This document shows, piece after piece, positions 14,344-21,729 of a DNA stretch of 33,894 nucleotides. Each line of letters opens with the position of its first letter. Positions within the stretch are counted from its first letter, which is position 1. Source of the stretch: Lacticaseibacillus pabuli (GTDB lineage: Bacteria; Bacillota; Bacilli; Lactobacillales; Lactobacillaceae); contig NZ_CP117885.1 of NCBI RefSeq assembly GCF_028736235.1, positions 1 to 33,894 of the forward strand. The letters run 5' to 3'. The notes beneath the pieces were generated by a model that worked only from the letters and a program-made list of their open reading frames with translations, did no database searches and was not told the origin of the DNA. A program made the position numbers and the translations under genes.

Positions 14344-15131
14344 CTAAAATCTCTTAAGTAATAGTGCTAAAAACGCTAAAACGACCATTTGCAGACTGGT
14401 GGTTAATTGACGCTCACAATTTTTCCAAAGTCGCCGATAATTCTCTAGCCAACTAAAAGATCGTTCGACTACCCAACGTTGGGGCATGACTTCGAATCGA
14501 TGCAACTCATTGCGCTTCGCAACCTGCACGGTTGCGTTTAAATTACTGGCTACATCGATCTGAAAATTAACGCCTGAATAACCACCATCAACCATCATGG
14601 TTCGAACCAATTTAAACTGCTCTAAATTAAGGGTAACGAGTGCAATCGACCCGTCACGATCAGTGATGTTAGCCCGGGTAATATGGATCGCTTGCGGGAA
14701 TCCATTGATGTCGACGGCTAAGTGCCGTTTAATCCCCGAGATTTTCTTACCAGTGTCGTAACCTTTGTTTTCAGCAGTAGCGGTGTTTTTGACGCTCTGA
14801 GCGTCAACGATAATAAAGGAAGTTAAAGCTGAACGTCCTTGGTAAGTTCGCCGAGCAATGACAATTTTTTTAAAACTTGTTCCAATAAAGAATCAGCCGT
14901 AGGCTCAGCTTTAGTTGACCAAATTTTGTAATAGTTGTAAACTGACCGCCATTCTGGAAAATCACCGGGGATTTGACGCCATTGGCAACCGGTTTTCAAG
15001 ACATATAGGACCGCACAGAAGACCTCGTAGAGGTCATATTTTCGAGGCTTAGTTCGCTTACGAAAATTTTCTAAAGCTGGTCGAATTAATTCAAATTGTT
15101 GCCGAGTAATATTGCTGGGATAATTTTTCAT
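14344..15131 (-). CDS. IS5-family transposase made by -1 programmed frameshift (two frames)
   Basis: Frame A (15131 down to 14823) encodes the N-terminal domain (FELIRPALENFRKRTKPRKYDLYEVFCAVLYVLKTGCQWRQIP). The catalytic part lies in the -1 frame and ends at 14344: FIIVDAQSVKNT (Asp), MMVDGGYSG (Asp) and VVERSFSWLENYRRL (Glu). On the - strand a TTTTAAAAAAATTG tract (A7 at + strand 14865-14871) lies inside the overlap. A -1 slip there joins KK to IVIARRTYQGRSALTSFIIVDAQSV without a stop. The fused product would be about 262 aa, the normal length. Two-frame organisation with slippage is known for IS5 subgroups, so the gene is probably intact, not a pseudogene. Confidence 0.82.
14865..14871 (-). 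other. Slippery heptamer (A7) for -1 frameshifting in the IS5 transposase
   Basis: On the - strand the zero frame reads TTA AAA AAA TTG. A -1 shift on A AAA AAA moves into the frame that carries the DDE motifs. Frame A stops 40-50 nt further on. Confidence 0.7.
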
Positions 15132-15195
15132 AGCTTAAACTCGCTTTTTACATAGAAGTAAATCAAAAATCATAGATCTTGGACAGCTTCTTAGG

Positions 15196-15324
15196 ATGCC
15201 TGATTTTGACAAATTAAGTCAGGAACAAATTTCAACCTATCAGCGGACAGCTTATCGGGTTGGCTGGTGGATCCTGGCAAGTACGATTGCCTGTGTTATT
15301 GTGCTGATTTGTTTGAATCTTTGA
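15196..15324 (+). CDS. 42-aa single-span membrane peptide
   Basis: MPDFDKLSQEQISTYQRTAY is followed by a hydrophobic helix (WWILASTIACVIVLICLNL) that ends the protein. The sequence looks like a real small membrane protein, with a charged N-terminus and one helix. The IS5 element is inserted two bases before the GG preceding ATG and has probably separated it from its natural ribosome site and promoter. It lies downstream of the resolvase in the same direction. It may once have been co-transcribed with the resolvase. Confidence 0.45.
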   Translation: MPDFDKLSQEQISTYQRTAYRVGWWILASTIACVIVLICLNL

Positions 15325-15342
15325 ATTCGAAAAAATGATATT

Positions 15343-15380
15343 AAAAAAGTTCCGAAGCAAAATTGCTTCGGAACTTTTTT
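15343..15380. terminator. Bidirectional terminator between the small membrane gene and the metal operon
   Basis: AAAAAAGTTCCGAAGCAA and its complement form an 18-bp perfect stem, with A and T runs at both ends. It can end the converging transcripts of both sides. Confidence 0.9.
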
Positions 15381-15397
15381 CGTGTATCTATTGAGGA

Positions 15398-15946
15398 TTA
15401 ATCTTCGTCGTCTTCCTCATCCAAGCCTTCTCGTGGTGTCTTACCAAGCAAGGCCTGCAGAGTAGCGATGTTGTGGTTGTTATCTTGCAGCAGGCCAACC
15501 AAATGTTGTGCCAAGACTGGACGGTCTTCTTTTTCAGCAAGCTTAATTGCCCGGGTGACAAACATGTTCTCAGTGTCATAGTCGTGGACGAAGTCGTTGA
15601 CCAGCCACTCTACAGATTCATATTTGTTCTGGCCATTTTCTTCCAGCATGGTGTACTCTGTGAATTCCTTTTGGGTACTTGGCGTAATTAAGGCCTCATC
15701 GATTAAGACCGTGCCCAAGGCATCCTTTTGGTCGTACGCCTGCTTAAGTAAGTCGCCGAATAGGACTTTCAGCTGTTGGGCCGACATTCCCTTCACATAC
15801 CATTTTGCCATCTGGAGTTTGTTGGATAAAACTTCCAAATTGGCAACGATGTGGCCGGTCATCGCACCAGCCGTTGGGGTATGGTGGTCGATATCTGCTT
15901 GCTTAACTTCTGCTTCAAATAATTTTTCGGGGGTTGCTGTTGTCAT
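15398..15946 (-). CDS. Dps/ferritin-like protein lacking most ferroxidase ligands
   Basis: 182-aa predicted four-helix bundle. ATG at 15946 is chosen because AGGTGA lies just upstream; a GTG three codons earlier is possible. Aligned with the canonical Dps of the same plasmid (21214-21681), the conserved block THWYMRG corresponds to AKWYVKG. The ferroxidase residues His28, His40, Asp55 and Glu59 of that Dps align with Lys48, Lys60, Asp75 and Thr79 here. Three of four ligands are therefore lost. The N-terminus is about 20 residues longer, and the C-terminus ends in an acidic tail (GLDEEDDED). It is the last gene of an operon with an HMA metallochaperone and a P1B ATPase. DNA shielding, metal buffering by the acidic tail, or a structural role are possible; iron oxidation is unlikely. 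Confidence 0.7.
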   Translation of the reverse strand: MTTATPEKLFEAEVKQADIDHHTPTAGAMTGHIVANLEVLSNKLQMAKWYVKGMSAQQLKVLFGDLLKQAYDQKDALGTVLIDEALITPSTQKEFTEYTMLEENGQNKYESVEWLVNDFVHDYDTENMFVTRAIKLAEKEDRPVLAQHLVGLLQDNNHNIATLQALLGKTPREGLDEEDDED

Positions 15947-15955
15947 ATTCTTCAC

Positions 15956-16177
15956 CTATTTCACTTTCATTGATTGAACTTCATAGCCTAAATCAGTTAC
16001 CGTGTCTGACAATTTGTCTGCGGAAATTTTATCGCCGTCAAAATCAGTTTTGACTTTGGCTGCATTGAACAAGACTTTGACGTTTTCCACACCATCCTGC
16101 TTTTCAAGTGCGCCCTTGATCTTTTGCATGCATGACGGGCATGACAGCGCGTCTAATTGTAAAATTGCTTTACTCAT
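15956..16177 (-). CDS. Heavy-metal-associated (HMA) metallochaperone, CopZ-like
   Basis: 73-aa single HMA domain. The metal-binding motif is LSCPSCMQKI (CxxC near residues 13-16), and the fold ends in the usual YEVQSMKVK strand. The start at 16177 is used because GGAGG lies in the preceding bases; an in-frame upstream ATG overlaps that site. It lies 41 bp after the ATPase gene and 9 bp before the Dps-like gene, so the three form one operon. It probably hands metal to the ATPase, which has no HMA domain of its own. Confidence 0.85.
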   Translation of the reverse strand: MSKAILQLDALSCPSCMQKIKGALEKQDGVENVKVLFNAAKVKTDFDGDKISADKLSDTVTDLGYEVQSMKVK

Positions 16178-16218
16178 ATTGATAACCTCCATCTCATTTA
16201 CTGTTTTAATGATACATC

Positions 16219-18117
16219 CTATTCGCCAACCGATAATTGATCTGGATCAAGTTTGGCAGCTTTGGGCTGATAATTAATTAATCGCATTGCGTTGAAGATG
16301 ACAACCAGGATACTGGCTTCATGGACAAACATTCCGCTGGCCATGTAAATAAAGCCGAGAATCAAGCCAATCAGGAGGGCGACAACCGTCGCAATGGCGA
16401 TGAAAATGTTCTCCTTGGTGTTGATGACCGTTTTTTTGGAAAGTCCATATGCATGGATCAATTCATTGAATCCTGATGACATCAAGACGACATCAGAGGT
16501 TTCAACCGCCACGTCGGTTCCACTTCCCATGGCAATCCCGATGTCAGCCGTCACTAATGACGGACTGTCGTTGATGCCGTCGCCGACAAAGGCAACCTTG
16601 TGGCCTTCCTGCTGGAATTGTTTAACGTATTCGACTTTTTGTTCCGGCAAAAGTTCTGCGTGGACTTCGTCAATGCCGATTTGTTCTGCAACGGCATTGG
16701 CTGTCTGCAGGTTATCACCGGTCAGCATAACCGTCTTCTTGATGCCGAGTGACTTGAGTGTCGCCAGGCTTTGCTTAACGCCTTGACGAATCACATCCGA
16801 GATACCAAGAATGGCTTGAATTTGCCCGTCGAAGGCAACGATAACTGTTGAACTGCCTTCGCCTTGGATGTTTTCCAAGTCTTGACGTTGTTCAGACGTC
16901 AAATCAACATTTTCATCGTTCATCATTCTCAAATTACCAATTAAAACATTTTTACCGTTGGCAGTTGCCTTAACGCCACGGCCTTTGACTGTGTCAGCAT
17001 CGGCAACTTGAACGTCCTCAAACGGAATATGATGATCACCTGAGAATTTAACAACTGCTTGTGCCAATGGATGATCCGACTGCTTTTCAACGGCTGTGGC
17101 AATTTGCAAGGCCAACTGGTCTCTTGAGTAATCTTTGAACTGAGTAACCGCCGTTTTCCCTTCAGTCAGGGTCCCGGTCTTATCGAATACCAACGTGTCG
17201 ACATTGGCAAAGGTGTTCATCACTTCACCGCCCTTGATCAAGACACCGTTTTTCGCACCATTACCGATTCCAGCCACGTTTGAAACCGGGGCGCCGATGA
17301 CCAAGGCCCCAGGGCATCCCAAGACCAAAACGGTAATCGCTAATCGGAAATCTTTGGTAACCAAGCCCACAATCAATGCAATGATCAAAACTGCCGGAGT
17401 GTAATAAGTCGCAAATTTGTCAATAAACTTTTCTGCTGGCGACTTGGTGTCTTGAGCATCCTCAACCAGTTCAACAATTTTGCCAAACGTGGTGTCGTCG
17501 CCAACCTTGGTTGCCCGAACTTTAAGTGTTCCGTTGTCTAAGATGGTGCCAGAGAATACCTGATTGCCAGTGCCCTTAGTGACTAGTTTTGATTCACCAG
17601 TAATACTGGCTTCGTTGATGTGACCGGATCCATCCACAATTTCCCCGTCAACCGGAATCTGACCGCCGGCTTTGACCAAGACGACGTCGTCAACGTCGAC
17701 AAAGTCAACATCCGTCTCCTCAGTGTTGCCGTCATCATCTACAATCATTGCGGTAGTCGGTGCCATTTCCGTCAAATCTTTAATTGAGTGGCGGGTTTTG
17801 GCCAACGTTTTGTCTTCCAAAAACGTCCCAAATAAGAACAAGAAAGTGACGATTGCTGATTCATTGTACTCGCCAATGATGAAAGCGCCAATCACAGCAA
17901 TGCTGACAAGTAATTCGATGCTGATCGTTTTAAACCGGAGTGCTGAAACCGCCCGAAGAACGATCGGCACAGCTGAGATAATTGAAGCGGCGATAAATGA
18001 AACCGTGTAGATCATATCGCTGTCAACAACTTTACCCAAGAGACCTACGCCAATTAATATTGCCGTTATCAATGTAATTTGATTTGTGTGTTGATTAATA
18101 TATCTTTGAAATTTCAT
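16219..18117 (-). CDS. Heavy-metal P1B-type ATPase with CPG transmembrane motif
   Basis: 632-aa membrane pump. The N-terminus goes directly into membrane helices (residues about 14-110) with no metal-binding domain. The actuator TGES, phosphorylation motif DKTGTLTEGK, SDHPLA, TGDN and GDGINDSPSL are all present. The transmembrane metal site reads GCPGALVIGAPVS, with CPG in place of the commoner CPC, CPH or SPC. The downstream HMA protein may serve in trans. Export of Cd/Zn/Co, Cu or Fe cannot be decided from the motif; the Dps-like neighbour would fit iron or copper stress. ATG follows GGAGCGAGG. The gene is complete. Confidence 0.88.
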   Translation of the reverse strand: MKFQRYINQHTNQITLITAILIGVGLLGKVVDSDMIYTVSFIAASIISAVPIVLRAVSALRFKTISIELLVSIAVIGAFIIGEYNESAIVTFLFLFGTFLEDKTLAKTRHSIKDLTEMAPTTAMIVDDDGNTEETDVDFVDVDDVVLVKAGGQIPVDGEIVDGSGHINEASITGESKLVTKGTGNQVFSGTILDNGTLKVRATKVGDDTTFGKIVELVEDAQDTKSPAEKFIDKFATYYTPAVLIIALIVGLVTKDFRLAITVLVLGCPGALVIGAPVSNVAGIGNGAKNGVLIKGGEVMNTFANVDTLVFDKTGTLTEGKTAVTQFKDYSRDQLALQIATAVEKQSDHPLAQAVVKFSGDHHIPFEDVQVADADTVKGRGVKATANGKNVLIGNLRMMNDENVDLTSEQRQDLENIQGEGSSTVIVAFDGQIQAILGISDVIRQGVKQSLATLKSLGIKKTVMLTGDNLQTANAVAEQIGIDEVHAELLPEQKVEYVKQFQQEGHKVAFVGDGINDSPSLVTADIGIAMGSGTDVAVETSDVVLMSSGFNELIHAYGLSKKTVINTKENIFIAIATVVALLIGLILGFIYMASGMFVHEASILVVIFNAMRLINYQPKAAKLDPDQLSVGE

Positions 18118-18322
18118 AATCCTCGCTCCATTTCTTAATTGATGTCTTTAGTATATGGTGGTTCGACCGATAAAGAATTGACGTGGATCAAGTTTGAAAT
18201 TTTTGTTTGGGTAATTAATGGCGAATATTTTGGATGTAAGCTGATTCCTGAGACAGCTTCTTAGCGGTCATTTGAACGCTAAGTACAGAAGTGGCTTTAG
18301 TTTATATCAAGTAACAGTTAGC
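18118..18322. promoter_or_regulatory. Region between the metal operon and the tetR operon
   Basis: The stretch carries a -10-like TATACT on the - strand (+ strand 18150-18155), 33 bp before the ATPase ATG, without a good -35; a metal-responsive activator or repressor could act here. GACAGCTTCTTAG (18252-18264) repeats the end of the IS5 element. A 7-bp hairpin (18260-18283) follows. No gene is seen. Confidence 0.4.
18252..18264. repeat. Solo IS5-end-like sequence
   Basis: GACAGCTTCTTAG is identical to 15182-15194, that is the right end of the IS5 element plus its TTA target. No second end or transposase is nearby, so it may be a scar of an excised or deleted copy. Confidence 0.4.
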
Positions 18323-18994
18323 TCACTGACCAGTAATTTGATCATGTTCACCCGGGGTCAATATTTTGGTCATCACCGTAATCAAATACGCTTGTTCGCT
18401 CTCAATTTCAGTTCCCGGCAATTCCAGTATTAACCGCGCTAGGTAACCGAATAGCTCCGATAACAAACTTTGCAGTATCAAATCATTCGGCCAATCCACA
18501 ATCAAATGATCTGCTTTTAGTTGATTGATGACACTTCCCATCTGCTTGACCATCTTAGGCGCAATCTGGCTAAGAATCTGTTCGCGTCGTTCGGTGTCAA
18601 AAGCTGCCACTTCAAAAATGACCTTTAACTCTTTCACGTTAGCTTTAGCAAATGCAACTCGGTCCGTAAAAATTGCTGTGACGAATGCCTGTAGACTGGG
18701 ATAACGCTGCCGTAATTCATCCTCTGAAAAATCACTCGCTAAGATTGGCACAATGTGCGCGGTAATTGGTGCTAAGATGGCATCCCGTAAGGCAGCCTTA
18801 GTCTTATACCGCCGATAGACCGTCCCCTCCGCAACGCCGGCCCGTTGTGCAATATCACTAGTACTGGTCTGGTCAAAACCCTTTTCAGCAAACAAATCGA
18901 GACTTGCCTGGAGGATGGCCCGTTGCTTAGGTGTAATCGTTTCATTCTGACTTAGATCCTGTTGAAAATAATCCCGTATCCGTGGTCGTTCCAT
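18323..18994 (-). CDS. TetR-family repressor of the ABC exporter operon
   Basis: 223-aa regulator. The N-terminal helix-turn-helix is typical: ILQASLDLFAEKGFDQTSTSDIAQRAGVAEGTVYRRYKTKAAL (about residues 27-70). The C-terminal ligand domain is variable, as usual. It lies 4 bp after the permease gene and is the last gene of the operon, so it probably represses its own transcription at the repeated operator around the promoter at 20992-21074. The ligand is probably a substrate of the exporter. Confidence 0.88.
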   Translation of the reverse strand: MERPRIRDYFQQDLSQNETITPKQRAILQASLDLFAEKGFDQTSTSDIAQRAGVAEGTVYRRYKTKAALRDAILAPITAHIVPILASDFSEDELRQRYPSLQAFVTAIFTDRVAFAKANVKELKVIFEVAAFDTERREQILSQIAPKMVKQMGSVINQLKADHLIVDWPNDLILQSLLSELFGYLARLILELPGTEIESEQAYLITVMTKILTPGEHDQITGQ

Positions 18995-18998
18995 ATCC

Positions 18999-20246
18999 TC
19001 ACACCTTCCGATAACGTTTCATTCCAACAATATTCAACATTGTTAGTACGACCATAAACCCTACTAATATTAACAAATTGACACCAATATCGCCAAGCCC
19101 AGCACCCTTTGTCACAACAGCCGTCATCGCATTAGCACCATAGTATAACGGCATGATGTGGGCAATTGCTTGCAACCAACTGGCCATGCCATCGACTGGA
19201 ACCAACCCAGCAAAAAAGATTTGTGGTACAACAATCAGTGGAATAAACTGAATCATTTGAAATTCTGAGTTAGCAAAGGTGGAAATAAAGATACCCAAGG
19301 TCAAAGCCACTAACGCTAATAATAAGTTAGTCAGAAAGACCAGCCAAATACTACCAACTAAGTGAATCTTGAAGACCGTAATTGTAAAAACAACGGTCAG
19401 GACAGTCTGAATGATGGCAAAGCCCCCATAACCAATTAGATAGCCCATAATAATTTCACTCCGTCGAATTGGGGTTGCAAGTAGCCGGCTTAGGGTTCCA
19501 GTAGTGCGTTCATTCAAAAGTGAAACGCCAGAAATCAAGAACACAAAGAAGAAGACAAAGAAACCGAGCAAGGCTGGCAAAAAGCTTTCAAAGAACGTTG
19601 AATCACTACTACCATAAATATAATGAGACTTAGTCGTATAACTGGTTGCTTTAGCTGACTGAGTCGAACTAGACGTCGTGGCTGTGGCCTGCTTGAGTTG
19701 CTTTTGTAATTTCTCAGCAGTTGCCTGGTCACCGCGGGCCTGGGCTTGTGCAATGGCAGTCTTCAGCTTGGTCACCGTTGCTTGTGTCTGGGCTGCTGTC
19801 AGCTTCTTCAAAGCGGCTTGTTGCGATTCAAGGGCCGCGCGCTGTTTCTTAGTAACGGTCACCAGCGTCTTCATTTTCAACTTGACTAATCCTGATTGTA
19901 AACTCGCCTTAATTAAAGACGTGTTGGTTGGATTGCTATTTGAATAAGTAATCGTCAATTGACCATTTTTCTGAGTCAAATAGCCATCTAGATCATGCTG
20001 CTTAATCATTTTCCGTGCCTGTGAACTATCATAATGATGAATCGTCACGTTTTTGGTATCGATCACGTTAACCACGGATTGGTCTACATGATGAACACCC
20101 AAGCTTGCTACTTGCGTCGTGTTGTTTTGAAATAAGAAATACATCAGCGTCATAATCAGCAATGGTGCCAAAAACATCAGCGCCAAGGTACGCTTATCAC
20201 GTAACATTTGCTTAAAAACTCGTCTAACGATTGCCATCGTTCGCAT
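18999..20246 (-). CDS. ABC-2-type exporter permease
   Basis: 415-aa membrane component. One helix near the N-terminus (ALMFLAPLLIMTLMYFLF), a large extracytoplasmic region with a Gln/Ala/Lys/Thr-rich coiled-coil-like stretch (about residues 140-200), then five C-terminal helices starting at FLPALLGFFVFFFVFLISG. The layout is that of ABC-2 drug/lipid exporters. Its start overlaps the end of the ATPase gene by 23 bp, so translation is coupled. It is expected to pair with that ATPase for export of a toxic compound. Confidence 0.86.
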   Translation of the reverse strand: MRTMAIVRRVFKQMLRDKRTLALMFLAPLLIMTLMYFLFQNNTTQVASLGVHHVDQSVVNVIDTKNVTIHHYDSSQARKMIKQHDLDGYLTQKNGQLTITYSNSNPTNTSLIKASLQSGLVKLKMKTLVTVTKKQRAALESQQAALKKLTAAQTQATVTKLKTAIAQAQARGDQATAEKLQKQLKQATATTSSSTQSAKATSYTTKSHYIYGSSDSTFFESFLPALLGFFVFFFVFLISGVSLLNERTTGTLSRLLATPIRRSEIIMGYLIGYGGFAIIQTVLTVVFTITVFKIHLVGSIWLVFLTNLLLALVALTLGIFISTFANSEFQMIQFIPLIVVPQIFFAGLVPVDGMASWLQAIAHIMPLYYGANAMTAVVTKGAGLGDIGVNLLILVGFMVVLTMLNIVGMKRYRKV

Positions 20247-20967
20247 CTTGCATCCGCCCCGCTTTCAAAAAGACCTGTTCGATCGTATCTACTGCATACT
20301 GTTGTTTCAGTGCCGCGGGTGTCCCCTCAGCAAGCGCAATCCCGTGCCGAATCAACATGAGATAATCACACCGTTCTGCTTCGTCCATGACATGCGTTGT
20401 CACGAGCATCGACTTACCGGTATCCTTGAGCTTATTTAGTTCGGTCCAAATTTGTTGCCGTAATTCTGGATCAATCCCAACGGTCGGTTCATCTAAAATC
20501 AATAATTGGGGATCCTGAATCAGGGCAATTGCCAACGACAAGCGCCGTTTCATCCCACCCGAATAGCCACTGACCCGCTTGTCTAATTGGGACGTTAAAT
20601 CAACTAATCCGGCTGCATAATCAATCATCTGTGCTAACTTTATTTTTGGAACGCTCATCAATTGCCCAAACAAGGTCAGGTTTTCACGGGCCGTTAGCGT
20701 CTCATACAAAGCGTCACTTTGAGCCATATACCCTACTTGTGCCATTACCGCCCTATTGGGCATCACCGTATCCATGACTTTAACAGTGCCACTATCCACA
20801 GCTTCCATCCCTAAAATACTCTTGATCAAGGTGGTCTTCCCAGCTCCTGATGGCCCAATCAAGCCATAAATCATTCCAGCCGGCAGTGTCAAATCAATCT
20901 GATTGAGCACTTGCTGATGACCAAAGTGCTTGCTGACCTGCTTGGCGATGACATAATCCGTTGCCAT
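20224..20967 (-). CDS. ABC exporter ATP-binding protein
   Basis: 247-aa nucleotide-binding subunit. The start is placed at MATDYVIAKQ (20967), seven to eight bases after AAGAGGG; longer in-frame versions run into the operator. Walker A is GPSGAGKTT, the Q-loop lies in VGYMAQSD, the signature is YSGGMKRR, Walker B is LLILDEPT and the switch His is in TTHVMDEAE. First gene of the ATPase-permease-TetR operon. Confidence 0.9.
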   Translation of the reverse strand: MATDYVIAKQVSKHFGHQQVLNQIDLTLPAGMIYGLIGPSGAGKTTLIKSILGMEAVDSGTVKVMDTVMPNRAVMAQVGYMAQSDALYETLTARENLTLFGQLMSVPKIKLAQMIDYAAGLVDLTSQLDKRVSGYSGGMKRRLSLAIALIQDPQLLILDEPTVGIDPELRQQIWTELNKLKDTGKSMLVTTHVMDEAERCDYLMLIRHGIALAEGTPAALKQQYAVDTIEQVFLKAGRMQDANDGNR

Positions 20968-20991
20968 TTTAATAACCCTCTTTCTCAAAAC

Positions 20992-21074
20992 GAGTGTATA
21001 CTCACTCACTTAATGGCCTTAGTATAATCAGTACATCTCGGTTTGTCAACATTAAAATGAGTTATCACTCACTT
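20992..21074 (-). promoter_or_regulatory. Promoter flanked by two TetR-type operators
   Basis: On the - strand TTGACA (+ strand 21044-21049), a 17-bp spacer and TATACT (21021-21026) form a strong promoter. The sequence AAGTGAGTGA..ACTC occurs on both sides: upstream of the -35 box (21059-21074, with TA between) and downstream of the -10 box (20992-21011, with GTATAC between). Two similar boxes around a near-consensus promoter, in front of an operon that encodes a TetR protein, suggest autorepression. Confidence 0.72.
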
Positions 21075-21111
21075 GTTTTATTTCCGGCCTATTTGTCACC
21101 GCATTGCAAAC

Positions 21112-21148
21112 AAAAATGCGCCACCCCGTTGTTGGGATGTCGCATTTT
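21112..21148. terminator. Bidirectional terminator between the ABC operon promoter and dps
   Basis: AAAAATGCGCCACCCC pairs with GGGATGTCGCATTTT (two mismatches) around a 6-nt loop, with A and T runs outside. It can end the dps transcript on the - strand. Confidence 0.65.
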
Positions 21149-21213
21149 AATTAAATAGCAGCACTGATATAAGCGTTAGCAATGTTTAAGCCTACCGATT
21201 TTTTAATATTATT

Positions 21214-21681
21214 TTATTCATCAATTTCCGGCGCCGACCCAAGCTCTGCCTGAATCATCCAGATTTTCTTCTCAATTGCGGTTTTGAGACCAATGAAAAT
21301 ATCTTGGGTACTGAAGTCTTTTTCAACATCGGATACTTCAATGCCGTGTTGGTAAAGGTCTTCCAAGTAACGATAGCCATCAACTAAGTGTGCGAGGCGT
21401 TCTGGGGTTGTTTTGTCCCATTCACCAGGCCAGTCTTGAATCTTAGTGTTTTCGGCCATTTCTTTTAAGGTCGAGTAAGGACTGCCATCAAGCGCAATCA
21501 GCCGTTCAGAAATGACATCGAGTTGGCTGTCAATTTCTTCCATGAACTCATCCATCAAGGGGTGCAACTTCAAAAAGTTGGGTCCACGCATGTACCAATG
21601 CGTCTGATGGATAATCATTGACATCTGGCTCAAATCGGCAACGAGTTGATTTAATACTGCTTTGGTTTTCGTATATTTCAT
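21214..21681 (-). CDS. dps: Dps family DNA-protecting ferroxidase
   Basis: 155-aa Dps subunit, normal length; twelve subunits would form a shell that oxidises and stores iron and protects DNA. The intersubunit ferroxidase ligands are all visible: His28 (QTHWYMRG), His40 (LHPLMDEF), Asp55 and Glu59 (DVISERL), with spacing identical to the classical 31/43/58/62 set. AAGGAGATC is the ribosome site. The promoter has TGTTATAAT (extended -10, + strand 21708-21716). The neighbouring IS6 copy ends 16-17 bp upstream of that box, so the original -35 region has been replaced. Confidence 0.92.
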   Translation of the reverse strand: MKYTKTKAVLNQLVADLSQMSMIIHQTHWYMRGPNFLKLHPLMDEFMEEIDSQLDVISERLIALDGSPYSTLKEMAENTKIQDWPGEWDKTTPERLAHLVDGYRYLEDLYQHGIEVSDVEKDFSTQDIFIGLKTAIEKKIWMIQAELGSAPEIDE

Positions 21682-21707
21682 TAGATTGATCTCCTTTCGA
21701 TATGGTC

Positions 21708-21716
21708 ATTATAACA
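21708..21716 (-). promoter_or_regulatory. dps promoter (extended -10), cut by IS6
   Basis: On the - strand TGTTATAAT lies 26 bp upstream of the dps ribosome site. The -35 position falls in the IS6 terminal repeat (CAGAGC), which is not -35-like. Expression may depend on the extended -10 element alone. Confidence 0.5.
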
Positions 21717-21729
21717 TAGTGGTAGCTTA

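Larger units (their letters stand above)
14336..15190 (-). mobile_element. IS5-family element with 3-bp TTA target duplication
   Basis: The element begins GAAGCTGTC (14336-14344) and ends GACAGCTTC (15182-15190). Inverted similarity continues inward (AA-ATCT). TTA flanks both sides (14333-14335 and 15191-15193), a clean 3-bp duplication. Length is 855 bp. A loose copy of the end sequence is found at 18252-18264. Confidence 0.85.
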
